Assembly (NCBI GenBank): GCA_937891665.1
Contig: CALAGS010000139.1
Span: 1-64,000, forward strand
Length of the DNA: 64,000 bases
Direction of reading: 5' to 3'
Origin: an uncultured Burkholderiales bacterium
GTDB taxonomy: Bacteria; Pseudomonadota; Gammaproteobacteria; Burkholderiales; Burkholderiaceae_C
The notes beneath the pieces are model-generated. The model was not told the origin of the DNA and searched no databases. It was given only the letters and a program-made list of their open reading frames with translations. A program made the position numbers and the translations under genes. Of the stretch, positions 35,188 through 46,527 are shown in pieces (within the stretch, counting starts at the first letter, position 1; every line of letters begins with the position of its first letter).

Positions 35188-36129
35188 ATGAAGCCTACCG
35201 CCGTCAGCGCAGATGCGCTGTTTGAAGACCACCGAGGCAAACTCAAGTGGCAGTGGATTGCGGGCTTGGGTGCCTCAGAGCGCCGATTTGATGAAGTCGC
35301 CGTGCGTGCTGCTCGCTCAGGTGCCGACTTGGTGGGCTATTTGAATTACATCCACCCTTACCGGGTTCAAATTTTGGGTGAACGCGAGGTGTCCTATTTG
35401 ATGCGGGGCAGTGACGAGGATTGCTTGAGGCGTGTTTCACGCATCGTCACCTTAGAGCCCCCTGTGTTGGTCTTGGCCGACGGCCAAACCGCGCCAGAGG
35501 CCTTGCTTCGAGTGTGTGAGCGCGCTCAAATTCCCATGTTCTCGACGCCCGAGTCGTCGGCTTTTGTGATTGATGTGCTCAGGGCTTATTTGTCCAAACA
35601 CTTTGCCGACCGCACCACCATGCACGGTGTGTTCATGGATATTTTGGGTTTGGGTGTCTTGATCACGGGCGAGTCAGGCCTCGGTAAGAGCGAGTTGGGC
35701 CTCGAGTTGATTTCCCGAGGCAACGGATTGGTGGCCGATGACGCCGTTGAATTATTTCGCATCAACCAAACCACCATTGAGGCCCGTTGCCCGGAGTTAC
35801 TGCAAAACTTGCTCGAGGTCCGCGGCATTGGCCTGCTCGACATTCGCGCTATTTTTGGTGAAACCGCGGTTCGTCGCAAAATGCGTTTAAAACTCATTGT
35901 TCACTTGGTGCGTCACGAGAACTTTGAGCGCGATTACGAACGCATTCCGACAGAGACGCTCACCCAAGATGTACTGGGCATTCCGGTTCGCAAAGTGGTC
36001 ATTCAGGTGGTGGCTGGCCGCAACATTGCGGTGCTGGTGGAGGCTGCCGTTCGCAACACCATTTTGCAAATGCGGGGCATTGACACCTACCAAGACTTCA
36101 TGGCGCGCCAACGCGCGGCCATGGACTGA
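35188..36129 (+). CDS. hprK: HPr kinase/phosphorylase (HprK)
   Basis: HprK phosphorylates or dephosphorylates HPr at its regulatory serine. The N-terminal domain (about residues 1-130) is less conserved. The C-terminal kinase domain has Walker [15 protein letters not shown] near residue 155, and the HprK signature [16 protein letters not shown] near residue 209 involved in dephosphorylation. The length of 313 residues is normal. It lies 39 bases after ptsN and converges with fur. Confidence 0.95.
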   Translation: MKPTAVSADALFEDHRGKLKWQWIAGLGASERRFDEVAVRAARSGADLVGYLNYIHPYRVQILGEREVSYLMRGSDEDCLRRVSRIVTLEPPVLVLADGQTAPEALLRVCERAQIPMFSTPESSAFVIDVLRAYLSKHFADRTTMHGVFMDILGLGVLITGESGLGKSELGLELISRGNGLVADDAVELFRINQTTIEARCPELLQNLLEVRGIGLLDIRAIFGETAVRRKMRLKLIVHLVRHENFERDYERIPTETLTQDVLGIPVRKVVIQVVAGRNIAVLVEAAVRNTILQMRGIDTYQDFMARQRAAMD

Positions 36130-36156
36130 CTGAGCCTGAATTAAGCTGCTGATGAC

Positions 36157-36579
36157 TTAGGTTCGGTTGCGATGGGGACAGGGGTTTTGGGTGCAGTGAG
36201 CGTACAAACTAAGCGCATGGTCGGCAATCACAAAGCCCTTGGACAAGGCCACATCGTGTTGCCTTTTTTCAATCTCAGCGTCGTAAAACTCTTCCACTTT
36301 GCCGCAGTCTAGGCACACCATGTGGTCATGGTGCTGCCCCTCGTTGAGCTCGTAAACCGCCTTGCCACTTTCAAAATGGCTTCGGCTTAAAAGGCCAGCC
36401 TGTTCAAACTGGGTGAGGACCCGGTAAACCGTGGCCAAACCGATGTCGGCATTGTCATTGAGCAGATGCTTGAAAACATCCTCGGCTGTCATGTGCCTTT
36501 GCACCCCTTTTTGAAAGATTTCCAAAATCTTTTGACGAGGGATGGTGGTCTTCAGCCCGGTGCTTTTGAGTTCGTCCAT
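36157..36579 (-). CDS. fur: Ferric uptake regulator (Fur)
   Basis: Fur is the Fe2+-dependent repressor of iron acquisition genes. The 140-residue protein has a winged helix ([11 protein letters not shown] to [17 protein letters not shown]) and the metal-binding region with [13 protein letters not shown] near residue 88, plus further histidines and cysteines at the C terminus ([11 protein letters not shown]). It is divergent from bamE, an arrangement widespread in beta- and gammaproteobacteria. Confidence 0.96.
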   Translation of the reverse strand: MDELKSTGLKTTIPRQKILEIFQKGVQRHMTAEDVFKHLLNDNADIGLATVYRVLTQFEQAGLLSRSHFESGKAVYELNEGQHHDHMVCLDCGKVEEFYDAEIEKRQHDVALSKGFVIADHALSLYAHCTQNPCPHRNRT

Positions 36580-36684
36580 GTGTTTACAGTTGCAAATGAA
36601 TGAGAAGGGCTTTGGTCAAAGAGGCTTCGCCGAAGCCGAATGCTACCGCTACAATGAAGCCATCATATGGTCTGCCAAGCATCC

Positions 36685-37236
36685 ATGAAAAAACAAATTC
36701 TAATTTCTCTGCGCAACACGCTGTCTTTGGGCGTGGCCGTGCCTTTTTTGCTGGCCCTTTTAAGTGCATGCAGTTTGCCTCGCCTCAATGTGGCCACGGA
36801 TGCCATTTTGTACATTCCCGAGGTGGTTCAAGGCAACTTCGTCTCGCGTGAGCAAAAAGAATTCCTCAAGCCAGGCATGTCACGCATGCAGGTGCGAGAA
36901 GTTCTGGGCACGCCCTTGGTTGCCAGCGTGTTCCACGAGCAGCGCTGGGATTACGTCTTTACCATTCGACGCCAAGGTGTGCCGGCGCAAAGCTTTAGCC
37001 TGAGTGTTTGGTTCAAGGGCGATGTGCTCGATCGCGTCAGCGGTGACGAATTGCCCAGCGAAACTGAGTTCGTCACCAAATTGGTGGCCAAAAAATCCAG
37101 TACCAAAGTGCCAGTGTTAGAAGCCAAAGAAGAAGATTTGCGCAAATTCCCTGCACCCGTTCGCAAAGCCGACCCTGCCCCAGCAGCCTTGCCATTGCCC
37201 AGTTCTTACCCTCCGCTTGAACCAGCCAAGCGCTGA
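36685..37236 (+). CDS. bamE: Outer membrane assembly lipoprotein BamE (SmpA/OmlA)
   Basis: BamE is a small lipoprotein of the BAM complex that inserts outer-membrane proteins. The signal peptide ends in the lipobox LLSAC near residue 29 of the start [10 protein letters not shown] (36685); an ATG 18 bases upstream is less likely. The conserved OmlA/SmpA core is present ([20 protein letters not shown] and DYVFTIRR). A long lysine/proline-rich C-terminal tail extends the protein to 183 residues, beyond the roughly 110 of E. coli. The stop overlaps the dapB start (TGATG). Confidence 0.93.
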   Translation: MKKQILISLRNTLSLGVAVPFLLALLSACSLPRLNVATDAILYIPEVVQGNFVSREQKEFLKPGMSRMQVREVLGTPLVASVFHEQRWDYVFTIRRQGVPAQSFSLSVWFKGDVLDRVSGDELPSETEFVTKLVAKKSSTKVPVLEAKEEDLRKFPAPVRKADPAPAALPLPSSYPPLEPAKR

Positions 37237-38078
37237 TGAATCACATGACACAAGTCGCTTCTTCACATCCGGTGCCCTTGCATGCTGTGGCCGTTGCAGG
37301 CGCATCTGGCCGCATGGGCCACATGCTCATTGAGGCCATTGCCAATGCCCCAGATTGCCGCCTCACGGGCGCGCTCGATTTGGCCAGCAGCACGGCCGTC
37401 GGTACCGATGCTGGCGCTGCCATGGGCAAAACCAGTGGCGTCTTGGTCACCGGCGACCTCAAGTTGGGCTTGCAAAATTCCCAATTCCTGATTGACTTCA
37501 CTCGGCCTGAAGGCAGCTTGGCGCACTTGAAAGTTTGCCAAGCCTTGGGCGTTAAGGCGGTCATCGGCACCACGGGTTTTTCCGATGCCGAGAAAAACGA
37601 AATCAAAGCCATCGCCAAAGACGTGGCCATTGTCATGGCACCCAACATGAGCGTGGGCGTCAATGTCACGCTCAAATTGCTTGAAATGGCTGCCAAAGCG
37701 CTGGCCACGGGTTACGACATTGAAATCATTGAGGCCCATCACCGCCACAAGGTAGACGCGCCATCGGGTACCGCTCTCAAAATGGGCGAAGTCATCGCCG
37801 ATGCATTGGGCCGCGACCTGAAAGACTGCGCCGTTTATGCCCGCGAGGGCGTCACGGGCGAGCGTGACCCTTCCAGCATTGGCTTTGCCACCATCCGCGG
37901 CGGCGACATTGTGGGCGACCACACCGTCTTGTTTGCGGGTACCGGCGAACGCATCGAAGTCACGCACAAGTCTTCAAGCCGGGCGACCTATGCGCAAGGC
38001 AGTTTGCGAGCGGTCCGATTTTTAGCGGACCAAAAAACGGGTCTCTTCGACATGTTCGATGTGCTGTCCTTGAGATAA
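37236..38078 (+). CDS. dapB: 4-hydroxy-tetrahydrodipicolinate reductase (DapB)
   Basis: DapB reduces the dihydrodipicolinate intermediate in lysine and diaminopimelate synthesis. The NAD(P)H motif is [14 protein letters not shown] near residue 20. The catalytic region is [19 protein letters not shown] near residue 165, with the histidine and lysine expected for the family. The 280 residues include about 15 extra N-terminal residues, so a later start is possible, but no better in-frame start is evident. Confidence 0.96.
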   Translation: MNHMTQVASSHPVPLHAVAVAGASGRMGHMLIEAIANAPDCRLTGALDLASSTAVGTDAGAAMGKTSGVLVTGDLKLGLQNSQFLIDFTRPEGSLAHLKVCQALGVKAVIGTTGFSDAEKNEIKAIAKDVAIVMAPNMSVGVNVTLKLLEMAAKALATGYDIEIIEAHHRHKVDAPSGTALKMGEVIADALGRDLKDCAVYAREGVTGERDPSSIGFATIRGGDIVGDHTVLFAGTGERIEVTHKSSSRATYAQGSLRAVRFLADQKTGLFDMFDVLSLR

Positions 38079-38089
38079 AGCCACGGCCC

Positions 38090-38734
38090 ATGAATTTATT
38101 GACCTTTTGGGCAGAAGCTGACTGGGTCACCCGCTTTGTGGCAGTGGCTCTTCTGGCCATGTCGGTTAGTACTTGGGTGGTCATTTTTTGGAAACTTAAC
38201 TTGCTGCGCCGCGTGAAGCTAGACGTGCCCCAAAGCACGGCCGCTTTTTGGCAAGCCGCCCAATTCGATGAGGCCCATGCCCGCGTTGCACAATTCGACC
38301 GCGATCAATCTGTCACCCCACTTTTAGAGGCCACCTTGTTGCCCTTGGGCGGCACTTTGGCGGCCGCAGGTGAGCGTGAACATCAACTCACCCGTGTCCT
38401 TCGCGACAGTTTGCAAGCCACGGTCAACCGGCTGCAATGGGGCCAATTGTTGTTGGCCACGGTAGGTGCAATTTCACCCTTTGTCGGCTTGCTAGGCACA
38501 GTGTGGGGCATTTTCAATGCCCTGAGCGGTATGGCTGAGGTGGGCCAAATTACCCTCGACCGAGTGGCCGGCCCCGTAGGCGAAGCTTTGGTCATGACGG
38601 CTGCAGGCTTGGCGGTGGCCATTCCTGCGGTTTTGGCCTACAACGTGTTGGGCCGCACGGTGGCGCAAATTGAAATTGAGCTAGAGGGTTTTGCACAAGA
38701 CCTGATGAACTTGCTCACCGGTCGACACAACTAA
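38090..38734 (+). CDS. exbB: MotA/TolQ/ExbB-family proton channel
   Basis: This 214-residue inner-membrane protein has three hydrophobic segments: FVAVALLAMSVSTWVVIFW near the N terminus, and a pair near residues 120 and 170. LLATVGAISPFVGLLGTVWGIF is the family signature. It forms the proton channel with the ExbD/TolR protein encoded next. No tonB or tolA lies nearby, so the energised partner (TonB- or Tol-type) cannot be told from this window. Confidence 0.88.
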   Translation: MNLLTFWAEADWVTRFVAVALLAMSVSTWVVIFWKLNLLRRVKLDVPQSTAAFWQAAQFDEAHARVAQFDRDQSVTPLLEATLLPLGGTLAAAGEREHQLTRVLRDSLQATVNRLQWGQLLLATVGAISPFVGLLGTVWGIFNALSGMAEVGQITLDRVAGPVGEALVMTAAGLAVAIPAVLAYNVLGRTVAQIEIELEGFAQDLMNLLTGRHN

Positions 38735-38753
38735 CAGGCCAGAAGGCAAAGCC

Positions 38754-39218
38754 ATGGCATTTGGTCGATTCCCTCGCGCAGCGCATGCCAAGCCCTTCAG
38801 TGACATCAACGTCACGCCTTTGGTAGACGTGATGCTCGTGTTGTTGGTCATTTTCATTCTCACGGCACCCCTGCTAACCAGCGCTATTCGTCTTGACTTG
38901 CCTCAATCCAAAGCCGCGCAAGCGGGGGAGGCGCCCGACGCGCTCAGTCTCAGTCTGAAAGCCTCTGGCGAACTTTTCATCAATGACAAGCCTGTCACGC
39001 TGGCGGCCTTGCCAACTGAACTTCAGAAATTGGCAAATCAAAAGCCCAACTTGGAAGTTCAGCTTCGGGTAGATCAGGCCGTGCCTTATGGTCAAGTGCT
39101 TGAACTCATGGGCCTGGCTCAGCAGGCAGGCTTAAGCCGGATAGGCTTTGTGACGGCACCTGGAACGGATGCCCAAAGTGACGGTCAAAGGGACACTCAA
39201 AAGCCTGCCACGCCCTGA
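38754..39218 (+). CDS. exbD: ExbD/TolR-family biopolymer transport protein
   Basis: The 154-residue protein has one N-terminal membrane helix carrying the essential aspartate (INVTPLVDVMLVLLVIFIL, near residue 28) and a periplasmic domain with LRVDQAVPYGQVLELMGLAQQAG. It is the partner of the upstream proton channel, 19 bases away. The C-terminal 20 residues are polar and vary in the family. Confidence 0.88.
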   Translation: MAFGRFPRAAHAKPFSDINVTPLVDVMLVLLVIFILTAPLLTSAIRLDLPQSKAAQAGEAPDALSLSLKASGELFINDKPVTLAALPTELQKLANQKPNLEVQLRVDQAVPYGQVLELMGLAQQAGLSRIGFVTAPGTDAQSDGQRDTQKPATP

Positions 39219-39311
39219 TCTTTTGCAATGCAGGCGCCCTTTGCGGACCAATCAGAGCTCAGGGCATCGTGTAGAGGAATTTCACCTCGCCAAACACCTA
39301 CAATTTGCACC

Positions 39312-41984
39312 ATGCAAGACAAGTACAACCACCTCGAAGTTGAGCCCGCAGCGCAAAGCCTGTGGAACGCTCGCGATGCCTACCGCGTCACCGAAGACGC
39401 CAGCAAAAAGAAGTTTTACGCCTGCTCCATGCTGCCCTACCCCAGTGGCAAGCTGCACATGGGCCACGTGCGCAACTACACCATCAACGACATGCTCACG
39501 CGCTATTTGCGCATGAACGGCTACAACGTGCTCATGCCCATGGGTTGGGATGCGTTTGGTTTGCCCGCCGAAAACGCCGCACTTAAAAACGGTGTGCCGC
39601 CTGCCAAGTGGACCTACGAAAACATCGCTTACATGAAGAAGCAGATGCAGGCCATGGGCTTGGCCATCGACTGGAGCCGCGAAGTAGCAACGTGTGACGC
39701 CAGCTACTACAAGTGGAACCAGTGGTTGTTTTTGAAGATGCTCGAGAAGGGCGTGGCCTATCGCAAAACACAGGTCGTCAATTGGGACCCGGTTGACCAA
39801 ACTGTTTTGGCCAACGAACAAGTGATCGACGGCAAAGGCTGGCGCACGGGTGCGGTGGTTGAGAAGCGTGAGATCCCAGGCTATTACCTGAAGATTACCG
39901 ATTACGCCGAAGAGTTGCTCGACTTTGTGACCGGCGACAAGTTGCCCGGCTGGCCCGAGCGCGTGAAGCTCATGCAAGAAAACTGGATTGGAAAATCCAC
40001 GGGTGTGCGCTTTGCGTTTCCGCACGACATTCGAGGTGCAGACGGACAGCTCATTCAAGACGGCAAGATGTATGTGTTCACCACACGGCCTGACACCATC
40101 ATGGGCGTCACCTTTTGTGCGGTGGCAGCCGAGCACCCCTTGGCGGCACATGCAGCACTCACACAACCAGCATTGGCCACGTTCATCGAGACATGCCAAA
40201 AAGGCGGTACCACCGAAGCCGAATTGGCCGTCAAAGAAAAAGAGGGCATGCCCACGGGCTTGTTCGTTTCGCACCCGCTCACAGGCAAACCTGTTGAAGT
40301 GTGGGTGGGCAACTATGTGCTCATGAGCTACGGCGATGGCGCCGTCATGGGGGTGCCTGCCCATGACGAGCGCGATTTTGAATTCGCTTTGAAATACAAG
40401 CTCCCCATTCAGCAAGTGGTGGCCGCCAAAGGTGTGGCCTTCAGCCATACCGAATGGCACGACGGCTTTGGCGACAAGGCCAATGGCGTGTTGGTCAACT
40501 CTGGCCAATACGACGGTCTGAATTTCAAAGACGCTCTAGAAGCCGTGGCCACCGACTTGGCTGCCAAAGGTTTGGGCGAGAAAAAAACCACTTGGCGTCT
40601 GCGTGACTGGGGTGTCAGCCGTCAGCGCTACTGGGGCACCCCCATCCCCATCATTCATTGCGATGAACACGGTGCGGTGCCCGTGCCTGAAAAAGATTTG
40701 CCGGTGGTTTTGCCGCTAGATTGCATTCCCGATGGATCGGGCAATCCGCTGAACAAACACGAAGGCTTTCATGCTGGGGTGGTGTGTCCTGTATGTGGCA
40801 AACCATCGCGCCGCGAAACCGACACCATGGACACCTTTGTCGATTCGTCTTGGTACTTCATGCGCTATTGTGACCCCAAGAACACCGAGCACATGGTGGC
40901 CGAGGGCGCAGACTATTGGATGCCCATGGACCAGTACATTGGCGGCATTGAGCACGCCATTTTGCACTTGCTCTATGCGCGCTTCTGGACCAAAGTGATG
41001 CGTGATTTGGGCCTGGTGAAAGTGGACGAACCCTTCACCAAATTGCTCACGCAAGGCATGGTGCTGAACCACATTTACTCGCGTCGCACCGACAAAGGTG
41101 GCAAGGATTATTTCTGGCCACAAGATGTTGAGAATGTCTTGGCCGAAGACGGCAAAGTCATTGGTGCGCGTTTGAAAAAGGCCGTCGGTCAATTGCCAGA
41201 GGGCACCGCCATTGACTACGAAGGCGTGGGCACCATGTCCAAGTCCAAAAACAATGGCGTCGACCCACAAGACCTGATTGAAAAATACGGCGCCGACACT
41301 GCGCGCCTGTACACCATGTTTACCGCACCGCCCGAAGCCACCTTGGAGTGGAACGATGCGGCCGTGGAAGGCAGCTACCGTTTTGTGCGCCGTGTTTGGA
41401 ACTACGCAGTCAAAGTAGAAAGTGCTTTGAAAGTGGGCTTGGGCGTCGACCGTTCGCAGCCTCTCACCTTCAGTGCCAATGCCAAAAAGCTGCGCCTCGA
41501 AATTCACTCGGTATTGCGCCAAGCCAATTACGACTACGAACGCATGCAATACAACACCGTGGTGTCTGCGCTTATGAAGATGCTCAACACGCTGGAAGAT
41601 TCTCCGCTCGCTGCCTCCAAAGATGTCAACGACAACGCTGCTCTGGCTGAGTGCTATTCCATTTTGTTGCGCGTCATGTACCCCGCTTGCCCGCACTTGG
41701 CCTTCCAGTTGTGGAACGAGTTGGGCTACGGCGCAAGCCAAGGCGATTTGCTCGATGTGGCATGGCCGACCGTGGACGAAACCGCATTGCAGCGCGACGA
41801 GATTGAACTCATGCTGCAAATCAACGGCAAGTTGCGTGGCGCGCTCACCGTGCCCGCCAACGCCGACAAGGCAAGCATTGAACAGGCGGCTGCAGCGCAC
41901 GAGCAAGTGATCAAGCAAGCGGCTGGCGCGGCGCCCAAGAAGATCATTGTGGTGCCTGGCCGTTTGGTCAATGTGGTGCTGTAA
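39312..41984 (+). CDS. leuS: Leucyl-tRNA synthetase (LeuS)
   Basis: LeuS charges tRNA-Leu. The class I motifs are [14 protein letters not shown] (HIGH) near residue 45 and [10 protein letters not shown] (KMSKS) near residue 640. The CP1 editing domain lies between them ([13 protein letters not shown] near residue 257). The start [12 protein letters not shown] at 39312 gives 890 residues; a longer frame to 39228 lacks similarity. It is followed by lptE and holA, the usual proteobacterial order. Confidence 0.97.
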   Translation: MQDKYNHLEVEPAAQSLWNARDAYRVTEDASKKKFYACSMLPYPSGKLHMGHVRNYTINDMLTRYLRMNGYNVLMPMGWDAFGLPAENAALKNGVPPAKWTYENIAYMKKQMQAMGLAIDWSREVATCDASYYKWNQWLFLKMLEKGVAYRKTQVVNWDPVDQTVLANEQVIDGKGWRTGAVVEKREIPGYYLKITDYAEELLDFVTGDKLPGWPERVKLMQENWIGKSTGVRFAFPHDIRGADGQLIQDGKMYVFTTRPDTIMGVTFCAVAAEHPLAAHAALTQPALATFIETCQKGGTTEAELAVKEKEGMPTGLFVSHPLTGKPVEVWVGNYVLMSYGDGAVMGVPAHDERDFEFALKYKLPIQQVVAAKGVAFSHTEWHDGFGDKANGVLVNSGQYDGLNFKDALEAVATDLAAKGLGEKKTTWRLRDWGVSRQRYWGTPIPIIHCDEHGAVPVPEKDLPVVLPLDCIPDGSGNPLNKHEGFHAGVVCPVCGKPSRRETDTMDTFVDSSWYFMRYCDPKNTEHMVAEGADYWMPMDQYIGGIEHAILHLLYARFWTKVMRDLGLVKVDEPFTKLLTQGMVLNHIYSRRTDKGGKDYFWPQDVENVLAEDGKVIGARLKKAVGQLPEGTAIDYEGVGTMSKSKNNGVDPQDLIEKYGADTARLYTMFTAPPEATLEWNDAAVEGSYRFVRRVWNYAVKVESALKVGLGVDRSQPLTFSANAKKLRLEIHSVLRQANYDYERMQYNTVVSALMKMLNTLEDSPLAASKDVNDNAALAECYSILLRVMYPACPHLAFQLWNELGYGASQGDLLDVAWPTVDETALQRDEIELMLQINGKLRGALTVPANADKASIEQAAAAHEQVIKQAAGAAPKKIIVVPGRLVNVVL

Positions 41985-42038
41985 CAAGATCGCTTTGAAC
42001 GACAGCACCCACAATTACAGCGACTGCACGCACACCCC

Positions 42039-42596
42039 ATGAACGTTTCTCCACAGTTGCTGAACCGCCGTCAATCGCTGCAAGCCTTGGGGCGTAACTT
42101 GGCTGGCGGCGCGATCTTGAGCGGCCTCGCGGCAACTGGTTTGTCGGGTTGTGGTTTTCAATTGCGTCAAAGCGCTGACTTGCCATTCAAATCTTTGTTT
42201 TTGATCTTGCCTCGGCAATCGGCCTTGGGCACAGACTTGCGGCGCAATTTAGCCAGTCAAGCCAACTTGAAAGTTTTCACTGAAGGCCCTGACATGGCCA
42301 ATTCTGAAGTGGTGTTGGATGTCATGTCTGAAGTGCGCGAACGCGTGGTGGTAGGGTTGAACGCATCCGGCCAAGTGCGTGAATTGCAACTGCGCTTGAA
42401 AGTGAAGTTTCGTTTGCGCACGCCGCAAGGCCTGAGCCTCATTCCAGAAGTTGAGTTGCAGCAGCAGCGCGATCTGAGCTTTTTAGAGTCTGCAGCGCTT
42501 TCCAAAGAAATTGAAGAAACCATGATGTACCGAGACATGCAGATCGACATCGTGCAACAAATTTTGCGCCGTTTGGCTTCTATCAAATCTCTTTAA
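42039..42596 (+). CDS. lptE: LPS-assembly lipoprotein LptE
   Basis: LptE plugs the LptD barrel and helps place lipopolysaccharide in the outer leaflet. An N-terminal signal (residues 1-37, starting with an NRRQSLQ pattern) ends in the lipobox LSGC, followed by GFQLR, a hallmark of LptE. The protein has 185 residues. It lies between leuS and holA, which supports the call despite low sequence conservation in the family. Confidence 0.92.
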   Translation: MNVSPQLLNRRQSLQALGRNLAGGAILSGLAATGLSGCGFQLRQSADLPFKSLFLILPRQSALGTDLRRNLASQANLKVFTEGPDMANSEVVLDVMSEVRERVVVGLNASGQVRELQLRLKVKFRLRTPQGLSLIPEVELQQQRDLSFLESAALSKEIEETMMYRDMQIDIVQQILRRLASIKSL

Positions 42597-42622
42597 AGCC
42601 AGCGCAAAGGTTCTCCTTCTTT

Positions 42623-43678
42623 ATGCAATTGGCCCTGCCTCAGCTTCAAGCACATCTGCAAAAAGGCTTGCGAAGTCTTTATACCTTGCACGGTGATGAA
42701 GCTTTGTTGGTGCAAGAAGCGGCAGATGCCATTCGCGCAGCAGCGCGACAACAGGGCTATACCGAACGCAGCGTGCATGTGGTGTCGGGCGCTCACTTTG
42801 ATTGGAGCGAAGTTCTGGCAGCGGGTGGCTCCATGAGTCTTTTTGCCGAGCGACAAATTCTAGAAATTCGCGTGCCGACAGGGAAGCCCGGCAAAGAGGG
42901 CAGCCCCATGATTCAGCAACTGGCTCAGAGCGCAGAAGGCAACGACAGCACCTTGACGCTGTTTATTTTGCCGCGCTTAGACAGCGCCACCAAAAAGGGT
43001 GCATGGTTTGGAGCCTTGGAACAATTTGGGGTTTCTTTGCAAATTGACTCTTTAGAAAGAGCCCAATTGCCGCAGTGGATTGCACAGCGATTGAAGTTGC
43101 AAAATCAAAGCGTTGCATCTGGACAAGATGGCCAAAACTGTTTGCAATTTTTCGCAGATCGCGTGGAAGGCAATTTGCTGGCGGCCCACCAAGAGATTCA
43201 AAAACTGAGTTTGTTGTACCCCGCCGGTGAACTGACACATGCGCAAGTTGAAAGTGCTGTCATGAATGTGGCGCGCTACGATGTTTTTAAATTGTCGGAA
43301 GCGGTGTTGGCGGGCCAAGTAGCCCGCGTGCAACGCATGCTAGATGGTTTGCAAGCTGAGGGTGAGGCGGCTGTTTTAGTGCACTACACACTGGCAGAAG
43401 ACATTCGCGCTTTGAAACGGGTCAAGGATGCCATGGCAGAAGGGCGACCCTTGCCTATGGCTTTGCGCGAGCAACGAATTTGGGGTGTGCGTGAAAAACT
43501 CTTTGAGCGCGTGCTGCCTAAATTGTCAACGGCTCGCTTGGCGCAGTTGCTGAAAAACGCCCATCAAGTGGACGGCATTGTGAAAGGCTTGAAAGTCGCC
43601 GATTGGCCCGCCGACCCCTGGCAGGCCTTGCAGCGATTGGCTTTGAGAGTTTCTAGCGCTTGTGCGTTCAAAGCTTAG
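42623..43678 (+). CDS. holA: DNA polymerase III subunit delta (HolA)
   Basis: HolA is the clamp-loader subunit that opens the beta clamp. The N-terminal AAA+ domain has YTLHGDEALLVQEAADAIR near residue 20 and MSLFAERQILEIRVPTGKPG near residue 75. LEQDR-like loops and a C-terminal collar domain complete the 351 residues. It follows lptE by 26 bases. Confidence 0.94.
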   Translation: MQLALPQLQAHLQKGLRSLYTLHGDEALLVQEAADAIRAAARQQGYTERSVHVVSGAHFDWSEVLAAGGSMSLFAERQILEIRVPTGKPGKEGSPMIQQLAQSAEGNDSTLTLFILPRLDSATKKGAWFGALEQFGVSLQIDSLERAQLPQWIAQRLKLQNQSVASGQDGQNCLQFFADRVEGNLLAAHQEIQKLSLLYPAGELTHAQVESAVMNVARYDVFKLSEAVLAGQVARVQRMLDGLQAEGEAAVLVHYTLAEDIRALKRVKDAMAEGRPLPMALREQRIWGVREKLFERVLPKLSTARLAQLLKNAHQVDGIVKGLKVADWPADPWQALQRLALRVSSACAFKA

Positions 43679-43791
43679 GCCAGCCTAGGCAACTCAGCTC
43701 AAAAGAGTCCGAGGACTGTTTGGGACTGCCTGAAGTTGAGAAATGAGAAGGCCAATTCCCCGTTTGAGCCTAAGAGTGCGAAAATAGCGCC

Positions 43792-45081
43792 ATGAACGCA
43801 AATTCGCAAACAACTTTGCAGACCCCCATGCAAATTTTGGGGCAGCAGGCCAAAGTGGCCTCAGCCGCTATGGCCAAGGCATCGACTGCCACCAAAAACA
43901 GTGCTTTGAAACGCCTTGCTGCTTTGCTGCGCGAAAACACCGAAGCACTCCAAATCGACAACGCCAAAGACTTGGCGCGGGCTCAGGCTGCAGGCCTGGC
44001 CGCGCCCATGGTCGACCGCTTGCGTCTCACGCCCCAAATACTGGCCACCTGTGCTGAAGGTTGTGAACAATTGGCGGCTATGCCCGATGTCATTGGTGAA
44101 ATCTTGGGTATGAAACAACAACCCAGCGGCATCCGCGTGGGTCAAATGCGCGTTCCGTTAGGGGTGTTTGGCATGATTTTCGAAAGCCGACCCAATGTCA
44201 CCATTGAAGCGGCCAGCTTGTCGATCAAAAGTGGCAACGCCTGCATTTTGCGGGGTGGCTCGGAAGCCATCGACTCCAACAAGGCCTTGGCATTGTTGGT
44301 TCAACAAGCCTTGCAACAGTCGGGTTTGCCTGAGCACGCCGTGCAGTTGGTGCAAACCACCGACCGCGAGGCGGTGGGCCAACTCATTGCCATGCCCGAG
44401 TATGTCGATGTCATCATCCCGCGCGGTGGCAAGGGCCTCATTGAGCGCATCAGCCGCGAGGCCAAAGTGCCTGTCATCAAACACTTAGATGGCAACTGCC
44501 ACACCTACGTTGACGACCCCTGTGATGTGGCCATGGCCGTGAAAGTCGCGGACAACGCAAAAACTCAAAAATACAGCCCCTGCAATGCCAGCGAAGGCTT
44601 GTTGGTGGCGCAGGGCGTGGCCGCAGAATTTTTGCCACTCATTGGCAAGATTTACGCAGAAAAAGGCGTTGAAATGCGTTGCTGCCCCAAGGCCAAAGTT
44701 ATTTTGTCGCAGGTGGCCGGTGCCCAGTTACTGGATGCCACCGAGCAAGATTGGTTTGAAGAATATTTGGCACCCATCATCAGCATCAAAGTGGTGGCGG
44801 GCTTGGACCAAGCCATTGCCCACATCAACCATTACTCAAGCCATCACACCGATGCCATTCTCACGCGCAACCACATGCATGCACAACGCTTCTTGCGCGA
44901 GGTCGATTCGGCCAGCGTGATGGTCAATGCCAGTACCCGATTTGCAGATGGTTTTGAATTTGGTTTGGGTGCAGAAATTGGCATATCGACCGATAAGTTT
45001 CATGCCCGTGGTCCCGTCGGTATTGAAGGACTCACTTCGCTCAAGTACGTGGTACTGGGTGACGGTGAAGTTAGAAGTTAA
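43792..45081 (+). CDS. proA: Gamma-glutamyl phosphate reductase (ProA)
   Basis: ProA reduces gamma-glutamyl phosphate to glutamate semialdehyde in proline synthesis. The aldehyde-dehydrogenase fold is clear. The catalytic cysteine region is [18 protein letters not shown] near residue 258, and [21 protein letters not shown] is near residue 120. The length of 429 residues is typical. The 113-base gap upstream contains only small imperfect hairpins and the likely promoter. proB is not adjacent. Confidence 0.96.
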   Translation: MNANSQTTLQTPMQILGQQAKVASAAMAKASTATKNSALKRLAALLRENTEALQIDNAKDLARAQAAGLAAPMVDRLRLTPQILATCAEGCEQLAAMPDVIGEILGMKQQPSGIRVGQMRVPLGVFGMIFESRPNVTIEAASLSIKSGNACILRGGSEAIDSNKALALLVQQALQQSGLPEHAVQLVQTTDREAVGQLIAMPEYVDVIIPRGGKGLIERISREAKVPVIKHLDGNCHTYVDDPCDVAMAVKVADNAKTQKYSPCNASEGLLVAQGVAAEFLPLIGKIYAEKGVEMRCCPKAKVILSQVAGAQLLDATEQDWFEEYLAPIISIKVVAGLDQAIAHINHYSSHHTDAILTRNHMHAQRFLREVDSASVMVNASTRFADGFEFGLGAEIGISTDKFHARGPVGIEGLTSLKYVVLGDGEVRS

Positions 45082-45097
45082 AAAGTAAAAGGCTCCT

Positions 45098-46393
45098 ATG
45101 GTTCCGCATTTAGTCACCGCCTTGAATGGCCCCATCAACGAACTTGAACAACGGGTTCTTGATTCCATGCCCGCCATCGAACGCTGGTTCAGACTGGAGT
45201 GGATGGAGCACACGCCCCCCATTTACACCTCGGTGGACATTCGCAATGCGGGTTTCAAGTTGGCCCCCGTTGACACCAATTTGTTTCCTGGTGGCTGGAA
45301 CAATTTGTCCACAGAGATGTTGCCATTGGCGGTGCAAGCGGCACAAGCGGCCATTGAAAAAATTTGTCCCGAAGCCAAGAACCTGCTCATCATTCCTGAG
45401 AACCACACACGCAACACCTTTTATTTGAGCAATGTGGTTCAGTTGCAGCGCATCTTTCACATGGCGGGTCTCAATGTGCGCATTGGCTCGATCAATCCAG
45501 AAATCAAAGAAGCCACACTCATTGAATTACCGGGAGGCGAGCAAGTCACCTTAGAGCCTGTCATTCGCACCAAGCACCGGCTCGGTTTGAAAGACTTTGA
45601 CCCCTGCACCATTTTGCTGAACAACGATTTGTCGGCTGGCGCGCCTGGTATTTTGGAAGAGTTGCATGAGCAGCACTTGTTGCCGCCTTTGCACGCGGGT
45701 TGGAGTGTGCGCCGAAAAACCGTGCATTTCCAAAGCTACGAAGAAGTGGCCAAACGTTTTGGCAAGTTGTTAGGCATTGACCCCTGGCTCATCAACCCCA
45801 TGTTCAGCCAATGCGGCGATGTTAATTTTGCAGAGGGTTTGGGCATTGAAGCACTGCGCAGCAATGTCGATGGGCTCTTGACCAAAATCAAGCGCAAGTA
45901 CAAAGAGTACGGCATCAACGAAAAGCCGTTTGTGGTTGTCAAAGCCGACAACGGCACCTACGGCATGGGCATCATGACGGTGCGCGATGTGTCCGACCTT
46001 GATCAACTGAACCGCAAAACACGCAACAAAATGAGCGTGATCAAAGACGGCCAAGTGGTCAGCGACGTCATCATTCAAGAGGGTGTCCTCACCAATGAAC
46101 GCATGAACGACGCGGTAGCCGAACCCGTGGTTTACATGATGGACCGTTATGTGGTGGGCGGGTTCTACCGAGTGCACGCAGAGCGCGGTGTCGACGAAAA
46201 CTTGAATGCCCCTGGCGCTAGTTTTGTACCTTTGGCGTTTGCCGAAACACCGCACCTGCCGCAGCCTGGCATGAAGCCTGGGGCCAGCGTGCCCAACCGC
46301 TTCTACATGTACGGCGTGATTGGCCGTTTGGCCATGCTGGCGGCCAGTTACGAGCTGGAATCGACCGACCCTGAAGCTGAGGTTTACGACTAA
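45098..46393 (+). CDS. gshA: Glutamate-cysteine ligase, proteobacterial ATP-grasp-like type
   Basis: This enzyme makes gamma-glutamylcysteine, the first step of glutathione synthesis. The 431-residue protein belongs to the glutamate-cysteine ligase family found in beta- and some alphaproteobacteria, unrelated in sequence to E. coli GshA. FVVVKADNGTYGMGIMTV near residue 277 resembles the nucleotide-binding loop of ATP-grasp enzymes. The protein ends DPEAEVYD. It lies 16 bases after proA. gshB is not in the window. Confidence 0.9.
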   Translation: MVPHLVTALNGPINELEQRVLDSMPAIERWFRLEWMEHTPPIYTSVDIRNAGFKLAPVDTNLFPGGWNNLSTEMLPLAVQAAQAAIEKICPEAKNLLIIPENHTRNTFYLSNVVQLQRIFHMAGLNVRIGSINPEIKEATLIELPGGEQVTLEPVIRTKHRLGLKDFDPCTILLNNDLSAGAPGILEELHEQHLLPPLHAGWSVRRKTVHFQSYEEVAKRFGKLLGIDPWLINPMFSQCGDVNFAEGLGIEALRSNVDGLLTKIKRKYKEYGINEKPFVVVKADNGTYGMGIMTVRDVSDLDQLNRKTRNKMSVIKDGQVVSDVIIQEGVLTNERMNDAVAEPVVYMMDRYVVGGFYRVHAERGVDENLNAPGASFVPLAFAETPHLPQPGMKPGASVPNRFYMYGVIGRLAMLAASYELESTDPEAEVYD

Positions 46394-46527
46394 AGCATTC
46401 AGAAGGTGGTGCCAGTTGCTGCAGTGCAACATTTCCAGGCAGTGCTCTCGTTTAGACGCCAGTCTCCATGGTCAAGATCTGAAAAGAGGCGCAGAATCGC
46501 CTTCATTCTGAACAAGAGCCTAACCGC

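Noticed and set aside
39282..42014. Two long minus-strand open frames (408 and 432 codons) opposite leuS
   Set aside because: Both mirror the leuS coding phase, show no family motifs, and would need leuS to be wrong; leuS has HIGH, KMSKS and editing motifs.
46394..46527. Possible riboswitch or K+-related leader before kup
   Set aside because: Only a small AGGCG/CGCCT hairpin is visible; no known riboswitch core could be recognised.
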